A program made the translations under genes and the position numbers. Positions 18,352-26,103 of a stretch of 64,000 nucleotides of DNA are shown here, one piece after another. This DNA comes from UBA1422 sp963676385 (GTDB lineage: Bacteria; Bacillota; Clostridia; Peptostreptococcales; Anaerovoracaceae): the NCBI GenBank assembly GCA_963676385.2, contig CAXXMM010000006.1:62001-126000 (forward strand). The letters are read 5' to 3'. Numbering within the stretch: position 1 is the first letter of the stretch; each line of letters starts with the position of its first letter. The notes under the pieces are model-generated. The model saw only the letters and a program-made list of their open reading frames with translations. It made no database searches and was not told where the DNA came from.

Positions 18352-19612
18352 CTAATTATTTGCATTATTTAGGCTGACCTTTTCGTCTCGTTTCACACTT
18401 CTCCTTACAAACCACGATGCGGCTGCTGCAACAACGCAGACTGCGATTAAATAATAGAAGATGTAGGAATATCCGCCATTTCCAAATTTATCAAGCCAGT
18501 TTCCAAACATGGTGGGCATGAAAATATCCGGGGTATAACCGATAACCGAGGCAATCCCAATTGCTGTACCCATGAAAATGACGGGTATTTTTATTTCTGT
18601 TGCAATGGAATAGGTGATGCTGTAAATCGCCAGTCCGATAATTCCCGGCAAGATGGTATAGATTGAAATAAACGTTGTGCTTGCGGTATCCGGAATCATG
18701 AAAATACCAACCAGCATCATTGCCATAACCAGATACATAATGACAAACCACTTGCTGGTGGACTTAATCAATTTGTCCGCTACCAAACCACTTAACGGTG
18801 CAAAGATATAGGCAAAGTTAGTTCTGAAAATAGACAGGAATCCCGGATTCTTGCGGGGTGATTCCAACAACATTGGTGAGGTAAGGTGTGAAATAGGTTG
18901 TGCTGCTGTAAATTGAATATCCACAGAAAACAATGATTGCCAATAGCCACAGTTTGGGGCTTTTCAGCAGTTTTCCGGCCTGAGAAAGTTTAAATTTATC
19001 GTCGGGGTTTTCAACAATTTCTGCCGGCTTCTCATCTTTAATAACCAAAAATGCCAGCAATCCAGCAACTCCCGTAGATACAGCGTATACGATTACCACG
19101 TAAAGGAATTTTGTTTGGACATCTCCACCCATATTGGACACCCAGATGCCGATCGCATTAATGATTCCACCGGCAATGCCTTGAGCACAATAGTAAAGAC
19201 CAAACATGAATCCCTGCTGTCCTGAAGTGCCACATAATCTTACGGCTTTCATGATTGCCGCCCAAGCGATCAGAACAGTAGTGATGGCAAATATGACCCA
19301 AATGGCCACAGCCATACCGTAATTGTTGGCTGTAAAACCATATATTACAGTGAACACCGTTGTAAGCAGAAGCCCTGCCGTAATCAATTTTCGTGATGAA
19401 AATTTATCAGCCAATACGCCACCGGGTATGTACAGTATCATTGCCGCTATACCATACGCTGTGGAAAGCAGTCCGATTTGAGTATTGGAAATTCCCATTG
19501 CGCCTATTTGATAATCATAAAACGCATATCGTATGTATGGGATTAGATAAATAGAACCGCTCGCAAGTCCCAATACGCAAATTTGGATTATTACTCGAAA
19601 ATTATTTTTCAT
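18352..19612 (-). pseudogene. MFS transporter, broken by one +1 frameshift
   Basis: Twelve-helix major facilitator of about 419 residues split over two frames. The first part (from 19612) has six to eight helices and the MFS loop GGVLADKFSSRK; the second has the matching LSGLVADKLIKSTSK of the C-terminal half. The break lies in the CCC run at 18842-18844: removing one base joins TPQESG to FLSIFRTNFAYI. Length 1261 is 3n+1. Start 19612 is set by GGAGG at 19618-19622, not the longer upstream codon. First gene of the catabolic operon, behind the regulated promoter at 19765-19792; probably imports its substrate. Confidence 0.82.
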
Positions 19613-19764
19613 ATGAAACCTCCATTGAAATAAATATAAATTGGGTGGAAATCCGATAATTATTGTGTCTCTCAATTAATGTCCTTGCTGCCGTTGGTAA
19701 ATAATTTCGGCTTTTCATATCCGACTGGCAAGTTCATAAGCCAAATTTGACTTCCTACGGGTAT

Positions 19765-19792
19765 AGTATACGCGCATACGCAAATTTGTCAA
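19765..19792 (-). promoter_or_regulatory. sigma-A type promoter of the catabolic operon with an operator in the spacer
   Basis: On the minus strand TTGACA (19792-19787) is followed by a 16-base spacer and TATACT (19770-19765). The spacer and -10 contain the near-palindrome GTATGCGCGTATAC (19780-19767), which includes the GT/AC half-sites common for GntR-family regulators. A GntR/FCD-type regulator is encoded just upstream, so repression or activation by it is a natural hypothesis. Confidence 0.7.
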
Positions 19793-19912
19793 GCAATTCT
19801 TTTGTGCCGATTTTGATACAAAATACCTTAAATTTCAACGTATATTCCTATTTATTTCCGATTGCTTCAAAATAAATTATTCTATTTTGAATGTTTTTCT
19901 AAGTAATTATAT

Positions 19913-19938
19913 ATTTGCGCATTCATGCATTCGCAAAT
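19913..19938. promoter_or_regulatory. second candidate operator upstream of the catabolic operon
   Basis: ATTTGCG (19913-19919) and CGCAAAT (19932-19938) form a 7-bp inverted repeat with a 12-base spacer. The right half, GCATTCGCAAAT, matches GCATACGCAAAT in the promoter at 19774-19785 at 11 of 12 positions. The pair of sites about 150 bases apart could support looping. Confidence 0.45.
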
Positions 19939-19971
19939 CTCGGCATTGACACAACAAGTATTTTTGCATAT

Positions 19972-20003
19972 AAAAACTGGATTGCACAAAAAGGCAATCC
20001 AGT
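19972..20003 (-). terminator. intrinsic terminator of gntR
   Basis: A perfect 10-bp stem, ACTGGATTGC (19976-19985) and GCAATCCAGT (19994-20003), has an 8-base loop. On the minus strand it is followed by TTTTTATA. It lies 27 bases beyond the gntR stop. Confidence 0.85.
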
Positions 20004-20029
20004 ATAGTGGCAAAATCTAAAGATTCATA

Positions 20030-20671
20030 TTAAATCAAATCCGGATATCGAACTTCCCAATGAACGTCAGATATGTATCTCTGCAGATCCTCTGCATCTT
20101 TTTTCACAAATAAGTCAATAATGTGTTTATGCTCATTATTGGTCTCATGGCAAACTTTAAAAAGCAGCTCCGAATCTTTTGAATAATAAATGTAACGGGT
20201 AACGCTTTTTTCCGTCAATTCTATGTGTCTGATCAGAGCGGCATTGTTACACTTGTTGATATAGACCTTGTGAAAATTATCTTGAGCCTCGCAGTATCCC
20301 GCATAATTTTTAAACTCAATTGCCACGTCTGCCACGGCCACAATTTCTCTCATTTTTTTGATATCATCCTCGGTAATGTATTCCAAAGACAGCTTGGCCG
20401 CCAGGCCGTCAAGAACCCCCCAAATGGCATGAATGTCCATTTTGTCTTTTTTTGTTGTCTCGCGAAGTCGGTAGCCTTTGTTGGGCACTTTCTCCATAAT
20501 ACCATTGGCAGTAAGCTCTATCAAAGCCTCCCGTGCAGGCGTTCTACTGATTTCCAAGGCGGTACAAACTTGATTTTCGGTGACAATATCATTGGTCGTT
20601 ATTTCACCATGATGAATCGCATCAAATAAGTAATCCATGGTCATTGTTTTAAGTGGAGTGTTAGATTTCAT
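20030..20671 (-). CDS. GntR family transcriptional regulator with FCD-type effector domain
   Basis: About 213 residues. The N-terminal winged helix (about 5-75) contains the typical ENQVCTALEISRTPAREALIELTANGIMEKVPNKGYRL sequence, quoted here in part as SRTPAREALIELTANG. The helical C-terminal half has the FCD-like order of Asp/His residues (DNFHKVYINKC, HETNNEHKHIIDLF) expected to bind a metal or small acid. ATG 20671 is chosen over an upstream TTG because AAAGGGG sits 6 bases before it. It has its own promoter and terminator and lies directly upstream of the catabolic operon it probably controls. Confidence 0.85.
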   Translation of the reverse strand: MKSNTPLKTMTMDYLFDAIHHGEITTNDIVTENQVCTALEISRTPAREALIELTANGIMEKVPNKGYRLRETTKKDKMDIHAIWGVLDGLAAKLSLEYITEDDIKKMREIVAVADVAIEFKNYAGYCEAQDNFHKVYINKCNNAALIRHIELTEKSVTRYIYYSKDSELLFKVCHETNNEHKHIIDLFVKKDAEDLQRYISDVHWEVRYPDLI

Positions 20672-20709
20672 AAAAAACCCCTTTGTCAATCACTTGATTT
20701 AATGGAGTC

Positions 20710-20738
20710 ATTTTATCATTCAAATTCCAAAAAATCAA
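20710..20738 (-). promoter_or_regulatory. sigma-A type promoter for gntR
   Basis: On the minus strand TTGATT (20738-20733), a 17-base spacer and TAAAAT (20715-20710). The start site would be about 30 bases before the gntR ATG. Because this promoter lies downstream of the structured RNA at 20811-20984, that RNA need not be part of the gntR message. Confidence 0.6.
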
Positions 20739-20810
20739 ACGGAATAAATAATGAATGCATTATGGAATCCAGATTTCCCATCACGACGACTATTCGGATG
20801 AAAATATATT

Positions 20811-20984
20811 ACAATAGCTCCTTGGCTGACCTGGTCTTTGACCCCACACTCGCCTTGACCCGACTTTGTCGGAGGACTTACTTCTAGGCTGCGCCATGAT
20901 CACTGTCTCTTTGAGGCAGCTTACGTGGGTCCTTTTGCCCGCAACTGGCATGGACTTTCAACCACAGACCCAAGAAGCTACTGT
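20811..20984 (-). ncRNA. candidate structured RNA of unassigned family, about 174 nt
   Basis: On the minus strand the ends of the segment pair over 15 bp: ACAGTAGCTTCTTGG (20984-20970) with CCAAGGAGCTATTGT (20825-20811). The two non-Watson-Crick positions are G.U wobbles on this strand but A/C mismatches on the other, which points to minus-strand transcription. Inside, at least four local hairpins can form: GTCC-A-TGCC with GGGCA-AAA-GGAC, GCTGC with GCAGC, CCGAC-AAA-GTCGG and GGTC-AAA-GACC. This suggests a multi-branched fold, unlike the rod of 6S RNA. The SRP, RNase P and common riboswitch cores were not recognised. It has no convincing open reading frame. It could be an independent small RNA or a leader. 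Confidence 0.45.
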
Positions 20985-20998
20985 AAACTGTTGAAGGG

Positions 20999-21013
20999 GA
21001 TGACATTGTCATC
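20999..21013 (-). repeat. short hairpin 5' of the structured RNA
   Basis: GATGAC-ATT-GTCATC is a perfect 6-bp inverted repeat about 15 bases upstream of the candidate RNA on the minus strand. A TATAAT lies near 21050 on the minus strand, but no good -35 accompanies it. Confidence 0.4.
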
Positions 21014-21100
21014 AATTGGTATTTCCGATTAAATACAATCAGATTATATCATACTGCACCTGATTTTAGTATGCACCTTGTTTCAACAATGCATTATATC

Positions 21101-21140
21101 AAAAAATAGTACTGCGCAACCCGGAAAAGGGCTGCGCAGT
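21101..21140 (-). terminator. intrinsic terminator of the amidohydrolase-permease operon
   Basis: Stem ACTGCGCA(A)CCC (21111-21122) with GGG(C)TGCGCAGT (21129-21140). On the minus strand it is followed within 3 bases by six T (21106-21101). It lies 25 bases beyond the permease stop. Confidence 0.82.
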
Positions 21141-21164
21141 AACACAAACAATTCAACTATTGGT

Positions 21165-22556
21165 TTATTCCTCAAGATTCAGGTCAGGGGGGAGTTTCCT
21201 GAAGAAGTTTGTAGTGGCTGCCAGATATACTGCGCCAATGCCAAGCCAGATGAATCCAATGATTTTGGAATACCCACTTAAGTTAATCCAAATTGTAAAG
21301 CATACCGTGGCTCCTATCAAGGGCATAATCAAATACTTGAATATGCTGGAACCGGTTCGTTGCTTTTTCCTGATAAAATAGTGAGATACTACCGAAAGGT
21401 TCACTAAGGTAAATCCCAAAAGAGCACCGAAATTAATCAACGAAGACGCCATTTCCAAATTAATGAACAATGCAGATAGTCCTATGACCCCTATTACAAT
21501 AAGGTTGTAGGAAGGAACTTTTCTGGCACTTATATGCCCAAAAAATTTCTTTGGCAAAACATTGTCCCGTCCCATGCTGAACAAGATTCTCGCCGCAGAT
21601 GCTTGGGATGCGATTGCGGACGCGCCGGTACCTACAATCGTAATGCTCAGAAAAATTAGGGAAACCACACTACCACATACGTTAAGGAAGTATTCATTGG
21701 CGCCGGTATTGGGATCTTGTAGTGCACTCCAGGCATCAGGCCATGCAATCTGCATGATATAGGCGCTAAAAATAAACAACCCGCCAGCGGAAAGGCAGAT
21801 GATAATCAGTGCTCTGCCTACGTTTTTTTCAGGTTCTATTGTCTCCTCTACAATGGTAGTAACCGAATCGAAGCCTAAGAAAGATAGTGCCAAAACAGAT
21901 GCGCCTCCTAATATGGCTGCCATTCCTACCGCAGGATTATGAAATTCTACCGCATTGAACAACGCTTTTCCATCAATGAGGGTTCCATCTCCGCCACCCC
22001 CAACAATGTATTTGATAGAAGTTATAATGACTAGAATGACAAAGGCTACTTGAATGATGATTAAGATATTATTCACGATGGAGGTGGTTTTGATTCCCAG
22101 TAAATTGATTAGCGTAACACCTACCGTCATAACGACAATCCATACCCATCCGGGAATGGCGGGGATTAGTATGGGCAAATACAAGGATGCCACAATGTAA
22201 TTCAACATTGGCAGCAGCAGGTAATCCAACAGAATTGCCCAGCCGGAAAGGAACCCAATATGGGGATTGATAGATCTCTGTACATAAGTATAGACAGACC
22301 CCGATATGGGATAGGCTTTCACCATGTTGCGATAACTCAATGCAGTAAACAGCATGGCCACAGTGGCAAAAATGTAGGCCAAGGCCAGCATGCCATGAGT
22401 CATTACGGTAATCAGACCGTATGTAGTAAAAATAGTGCAGGGTGCCAAATACGCCAGCCCAAAGAGGCACACCGCCGGAAGCCTCATTACCCTGTTCAAC
22501 GACTGTTCATAATGGAATCGTTCCAAGGTTTGGTTATTGTTGTTTTCTTCACTCAT
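21165..22556 (-). CDS. APC superfamily amino acid permease
   Basis: Polytopic membrane protein of 463 residues with about 12 helices. The N-terminal helix has the APC-type AYLAPCTIFTTYG motif and later GFDSVTTIVEETIEPEKNVGRA, the conserved cytoplasmic-side segment of the putrescine/amino acid transporter (PuuP-like) branch. GGAGG precedes the ATG at 22556. It follows the amidohydrolase by 46 bases and ends at a strong terminator, so the two form a unit: uptake of a substrate and its hydrolysis. Confidence 0.85.
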   Translation of the reverse strand: MSEENNNNQTLERFHYEQSLNRVMRLPAVCLFGLAYLAPCTIFTTYGLITVMTHGMLALAYIFATVAMLFTALSYRNMVKAYPISGSVYTYVQRSINPHIGFLSGWAILLDYLLLPMLNYIVASLYLPILIPAIPGWVWIVVMTVGVTLINLLGIKTTSIVNNILIIIQVAFVILVIITSIKYIVGGGGDGTLIDGKALFNAVEFHNPAVGMAAILGGASVLALSFLGFDSVTTIVEETIEPEKNVGRALIIICLSAGGLFIFSAYIMQIAWPDAWSALQDPNTGANEYFLNVCGSVVSLIFLSITIVGTGASAIASQASAARILFSMGRDNVLPKKFFGHISARKVPSYNLIVIGVIGLSALFINLEMASSLINFGALLGFTLVNLSVVSHYFIRKKQRTGSSIFKYLIMPLIGATVCFTIWINLSGYSKIIGFIWLGIGAVYLAATTNFFRKLPPDLNLEE

Positions 22557-22602
22557 AAATATAATTCCTCCTTAAAAATAAATAATGATAAAATATGTTT
22601 TG

Positions 22603-24243
22603 TTAAATTATTTCTCCTTCTTTTTTGTATACTACTTTGCCGTCCATCATGGTCAATTCAACTTTCGCATTAGAGATATTCTCTGGATTCACTTGGAAGA
22701 TATTCCTGTCTACGACAATCAAATCTGCCAGTTTGCCCTCTTCAAGAACACCAATATCATCACGGCTGTATGCATGGGCCGCTCCGGAAGTATATGCTTC
22801 CATTGCTTCCACCATAGATATGGATTCCTGCGGGTTCGCGCCGGTGGGTTTGTTTTCATCGTCACTGCGAGTCACCGCCGCGTGTATGGAAGGAAACGGG
22901 TTAAAATCAACAACCGGATAGTCCGTCCCAAATGCAAGACGCGCTCCGCTTTTTATAAAGGACGCCATGGGCCATTCCCATTTGCACCTTTCTTTTCCAA
23001 GTCTGCGAATCTTTTCGTCAAAGTCAAGCACCAAATGGTAAGGTTGCATTGAAGGAACCACTCCCAGCGCAGCAAACCTTGGGATATCATCCGGATGTAT
23101 GTTTTCAATATGCTCTATTGTGTTTATCTGCTCATGGTTGCCATTGATTCTTTGTGAGGCCTCAAACAGATCCAGTGCCATCCTTACTGATCCATCCGCT
23201 ATGCAGTGAAGTCTGACGGGAAGGCCTGCAGCGTTGGCAGACACCACATATTTTTCATTGTCTTCGTAAGATGCCATTGGTACCATTTCGCCACAAGTTT
23301 CCGGCCTGTCTGCATACGGCTCCAACAAAAGCCCTGTATAAGTGGATGTCACTCCATCAATAAATCCTTTTAGCCCACTGACCTTGAGCTTCTCCGAACA
23401 GTATTTTTGTTGTAGTGATTTGGCCATATCCCATTGGGTATATCCATCAAGTTTGGTGTAAATGTGCAGCCTGCAGTTCAGTCCCCCTTCATCTTCAATT
23501 TCTTTTATGACATCATAATTTCTATATGTTCCCTCATGATAATCATCTGCCGACATTTCACTTACTGATGTGACGCCGCAGGCATTCATATGGGCCACAA
23601 ATTTTTTGTAAATGTTTTTTAACTCTTTTTTCTCAAACTCCATCACTTTATTCATGGCAGGTCTATACGCATCAGGCTCAAACAACAGCCCATTGAGGGA
23701 TCCATCTTCTGCCTTCCCAATGCTTCCGCTTTTTGGTGTCATGTTCTCTGTGATTCCGGCCTCCTCCAACGCTTTGCTGTTCATCCAAAAAGTATGGGCA
23801 TCCGCAGAAATCATGTATACCGGTTTGTCAGGAATGTCGCGGTCCAAGGAATCCTTTGACGGGAGGGGTCCATCCTTCCAATTGGCAGGAAACCATCCTA
23901 TGCCCATTATCCGTTTTTCTTCCGGGTGAGCAACTGCATAATCCCGTATGATTTCAACCGCTTCTTCTTCAGACTGGGAATCTGCAATTGCAGTACACAT
24001 ATGGTCGCTTGCCGATATGGCCCCCACCGTGAAATGGACATGCGCATCAACAAACCCGGGCATCACCAATTTTTCCCCAAAATCCCATACCTCCATGTCT
24101 GTCTCTTCAAATTTTTTTATTTCATCCTCACTGCATACTGCATTGATTCTGTTTTTTTCTATGACTACGCCTCCGGGAAAAGGCATTTTTTTTCCACCCG
24201 TATATATTGCTTTACTCTTTATCAAAATATAATTATCCGGCAT
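22603..24243 (-). CDS. amidohydrolase of the YtcJ (amidohydrolase 3) family
   Basis: Metal-dependent hydrolase of 546 residues with a TIM-barrel and flanking beta-sandwich. It has the N-terminal metal motif VDAHVHFT (about residue 65), a central HCIADGSV segment and the late AFGTDYPVVDFNPF Asp. The C-terminus returns to the sandwich (LEEGKLADLIVVDRNIF). Family members split amide or carbamate bonds, but few have known substrates. GGAG precedes the ATG at 24243. It is divergent from the LuxR-type regulator gene, with a near-perfect inverted repeat midway in the shared spacer (24342-24373). Confidence 0.85.
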   Translation of the reverse strand: MPDNYILIKSKAIYTGGKKMPFPGGVVIEKNRINAVCSEDEIKKFEETDMEVWDFGEKLVMPGFVDAHVHFTVGAISASDHMCTAIADSQSEEEAVEIIRDYAVAHPEEKRIMGIGWFPANWKDGPLPSKDSLDRDIPDKPVYMISADAHTFWMNSKALEEAGITENMTPKSGSIGKAEDGSLNGLLFEPDAYRPAMNKVMEFEKKELKNIYKKFVAHMNACGVTSVSEMSADDYHEGTYRNYDVIKEIEDEGGLNCRLHIYTKLDGYTQWDMAKSLQQKYCSEKLKVSGLKGFIDGVTSTYTGLLLEPYADRPETCGEMVPMASYEDNEKYVVSANAAGLPVRLHCIADGSVRMALDLFEASQRINGNHEQINTIEHIENIHPDDIPRFAALGVVPSMQPYHLVLDFDEKIRRLGKERCKWEWPMASFIKSGARLAFGTDYPVVDFNPFPSIHAAVTRSDDENKPTGANPQESISMVEAMEAYTSGAAHAYSRDDIGVLEEGKLADLIVVDRNIFQVNPENISNAKVELTMMDGKVVYKKEGEII

Positions 24244-24341
24244 TTTTTGTCTCCTATTTTCTATGAACTTATCATTTCCATTATATAATTTTCTGAATAT
24301 TTGAAAATTATCTATGGGAATAGTTTTTATTCACCTTTTTG

Positions 24342-24373
24342 AACTTATATACTCCAAAAGGATTACATAAGTT
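24342..24373. promoter_or_regulatory. candidate operator in the divergent amidohydrolase/luxR spacer
   Basis: AACTTATATACTCC (24342-24355) and GGATTACATAAGTT (24360-24373) are inverted with a 4-base centre and match at 12 of 14 positions. It lies about 90-100 bases from each of the two divergent start codons, a usual place for a LuxR-type binding site. TATAAT-like elements occur on both strands nearby, but the -35 regions are weak, in keeping with activator dependence. Confidence 0.5.
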
Positions 24374-24460
24374 ACAATTAAATAGTATATGTTTTTTTAA
24401 TCTTATAGTATAATATGTCATAGTAAATATTTGATTTTGCTGCATCGACAGGAGGCATTT

Positions 24461-25210
24461 ATGTTAGATAAAAACAGCATAATGCTATTGAACGATATCA
24501 TCTACAAAATCTATTCCATAGAAGACACCGATGAAATGAGAAAGTCCATTTTGTCTGCTTTACAATTTCTAATTCCTCATACCATTTCAACTTTTTATCT
24601 TGCATCAGAGAATAATCCATATGAGTTGACCAAACCCATCGGTATCGGCTTGCCGGATTCCAAATGGACCACTTATCTGGAAAAATGGCAAGATTTAGAC
24701 TATACAAGATGGACCTTTGCCTCTCCCACCGCAAAAGCCTACAGAGAAACCGACCTTATCAGCGATGAAACCAGAATAAACACCCCTTTTTACAAGGCCA
24801 TGTATGCCCCGGAAAACCTTCATTACTGTGCAATACTCACTGTGATTCACAACGGCTGTTTTCTTGGTGTGATTTCTCTTTTTAGAAAAAAGTCTGATAA
24901 TGATTTCTCAGATTGCGAAATATTTCTTCTGGATTTGTTGAAAGAGCATTTAGGCTATCGATTATATGATTCTATGAAAAAAGAAAGAGGAAAAAGGAAG
25001 AGCCTCCCTTCAAGAGAGAATCTAATTCAGGCATACCAGCTAACGCCGCGAGAAATCGAAATTGTTTACCTGCTTCTGGACGGAGCCGGCAAGGATATCA
25101 TATGCAATCAGCTTTGCATCAGTCAAAACACCCTCAAAAAACACACGATAAATATCTACAAAAAATTAGGCATCAACAGTTGGCGAGAATTATTCAGATT
25201 TATTGATTAA
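24461..25210 (+). CDS. LuxR-family (helix-turn-helix) transcriptional regulator
   Basis: About 249 residues. The C-terminal GerE/LuxR helix-turn-helix spans about 190-249 (LTPREIEIVYLLLDGAGKD and ISQNTLKKHTINIYKKLGI). The N-terminal 160 residues look like a GAF/autoinducer-type sensory domain of unknown ligand; no phosphoreceiver domain is present. Start 24461 is set by GGAGG 5 bases upstream; an earlier in-frame ATG lacks a site. Divergent from the amidohydrolase and co-directional with merR 18 bases downstream. Confidence 0.82.
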   Translation: MLDKNSIMLLNDIIYKIYSIEDTDEMRKSILSALQFLIPHTISTFYLASENNPYELTKPIGIGLPDSKWTTYLEKWQDLDYTRWTFASPTAKAYRETDLISDETRINTPFYKAMYAPENLHYCAILTVIHNGCFLGVISLFRKKSDNDFSDCEIFLLDLLKEHLGYRLYDSMKKERGKRKSLPSRENLIQAYQLTPREIEIVYLLLDGAGKDIICNQLCISQNTLKKHTINIYKKLGINSWRELFRFID

Positions 25211-25228
25211 ATGTAGGAGGAATCACAT

Positions 25229-26014
25229 ATGCTGCTGACAGTAGGCGAAATTTCAAAGGCCCTTGGCATTTCAACGGAATCTATTCGGTATTATGTGGAT
25301 GAGGGCCTGCTCAAACCGAAGCAGAACCAGCAAAACGGTTATTGGGAATACTCCTCCGAAGACCTTATCAGACTGACTGATATCTTGTTTTATCGTAGCA
25401 TGGACCTTAATGTAAAAGAAATCAAGGCCATCATGGAGGGGCTGCCTCTACAGAAAATCGGCGATGTCATTGATAGGCGAAAGAGTGTATTAATAAAGAG
25501 AATCCGAGAATCTACAGATGCCCTCTGGAGTCTTAATGACTGGAGTGAGCGGTACAGAGAAGAACTTGATCTACTGGGACATTATAAGATAGGCGGCATG
25601 CCGGCCGGTTTCAGACGTTGCGGCTGCTTTGAAGAACCAAACCACATGGCCAAGTATATTGAAGATTGTTTTGACTTGGATAAAGAAGATTGGGGTGATG
25701 TATCAATTTCATTTTATTACAACATCCATGATCCCCAGCCCAACCTGCAACGATATCTATCAATAGAGCATTCCAAAAAAATCAATCCATCAAATACCCA
25801 CGAGAGGAGCATTGAGGAAAAAGCGGAACACTGTCTGATTACTGAAGTTCATTACAGCGACAACGCCATGGAAATGCTTCAGCCAATCATTGATTATGCC
25901 GAAATGAAAGGGTACAAACTGGACGGGGAATTTTACGGCCGGGAAAACACCAACTACTTTGTGGATGGGAAACGGTGCGCCCTCTATTGTGTATATGCCC
26001 TATTAACTGATTGA
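25229..26014 (+). CDS. MerR-family regulator with a GyrI-like effector domain
   Basis: The N-terminal MerR winged helix (about 1-75: VGEISKALGISTESIRYYVDEG) is followed by a coiled-coil dimerisation helix (to about 120). A C-terminal domain of about 140 residues resembles the small-molecule-binding GyrI/BmrR type (EHCLITEVHYSDNAMEML, YCVYALL at the end). This layout is typical of BmrR/TipA-like drug or metabolite sensors. Downstream is a promoter with the 19-bp spacer and palindrome that MerR proteins act on, so it very probably activates the peptidase and transporter genes that follow. Confidence 0.88.
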   Translation: MLLTVGEISKALGISTESIRYYVDEGLLKPKQNQQNGYWEYSSEDLIRLTDILFYRSMDLNVKEIKAIMEGLPLQKIGDVIDRRKSVLIKRIRESTDALWSLNDWSERYREELDLLGHYKIGGMPAGFRRCGCFEEPNHMAKYIEDCFDLDKEDWGDVSISFYYNIHDPQPNLQRYLSIEHSKKINPSNTHERSIEEKAEHCLITEVHYSDNAMEMLQPIIDYAEMKGYKLDGEFYGRENTNYFVDGKRCALYCVYALLTD

Positions 26015-26039
26015 CTCCCAAAAAATTTATCATTCACTA

Positions 26040-26070
26040 TTGACCTCGTGGTAACCACGGGGTCTATATT
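26040..26070 (+). promoter_or_regulatory. MerR-type promoter with 19-bp spacer and internal palindrome
   Basis: TTGACC (26040-26045) and TATATT (26065-26070) are separated by 19 bases, too long for efficient sigma-A use. The spacer contains CGTGG-TAA-CCACG (26047-26059 region), extending to GACC/GGTC at the flanks. This is the textbook arrangement at which MerR regulators distort DNA to activate transcription, and merR ends just 26 bases upstream. Confidence 0.85.
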
Positions 26071-26103
26071 TATATTGTGGAAAACCATAAGGAGGTGATA
26101 TGG

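Larger units (their letters stand above)
19613..20029. other. 417-bp regulatory spacer between gntR and the catabolic operon
   Basis: No gene seen. It holds the gntR terminator (19972-20003), a strong minus-strand promoter (19765-19792) and two copies of the motif GCATWCGCAAAT (19774-19785 and 19927-19938). CAAATTTG also occurs twice (19742-19749 and 19781-19788). The rest is AT-rich without further recognisable signals. Confidence 0.6.

Noticed and set aside
20811..20984. 6S RNA, SRP RNA or RNase P RNA at this locus
   Set aside because: Local hairpins indicate a branched fold rather than the 6S rod. An ACCAGGTCAGCCAAGG stretch recalls SRP RNA, but the conserved GGAAGGAAGCA loop is missing. 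A GAAAGTCCATGC stretch recalls RNase P, but the remaining conserved regions are absent and the segment is too short.
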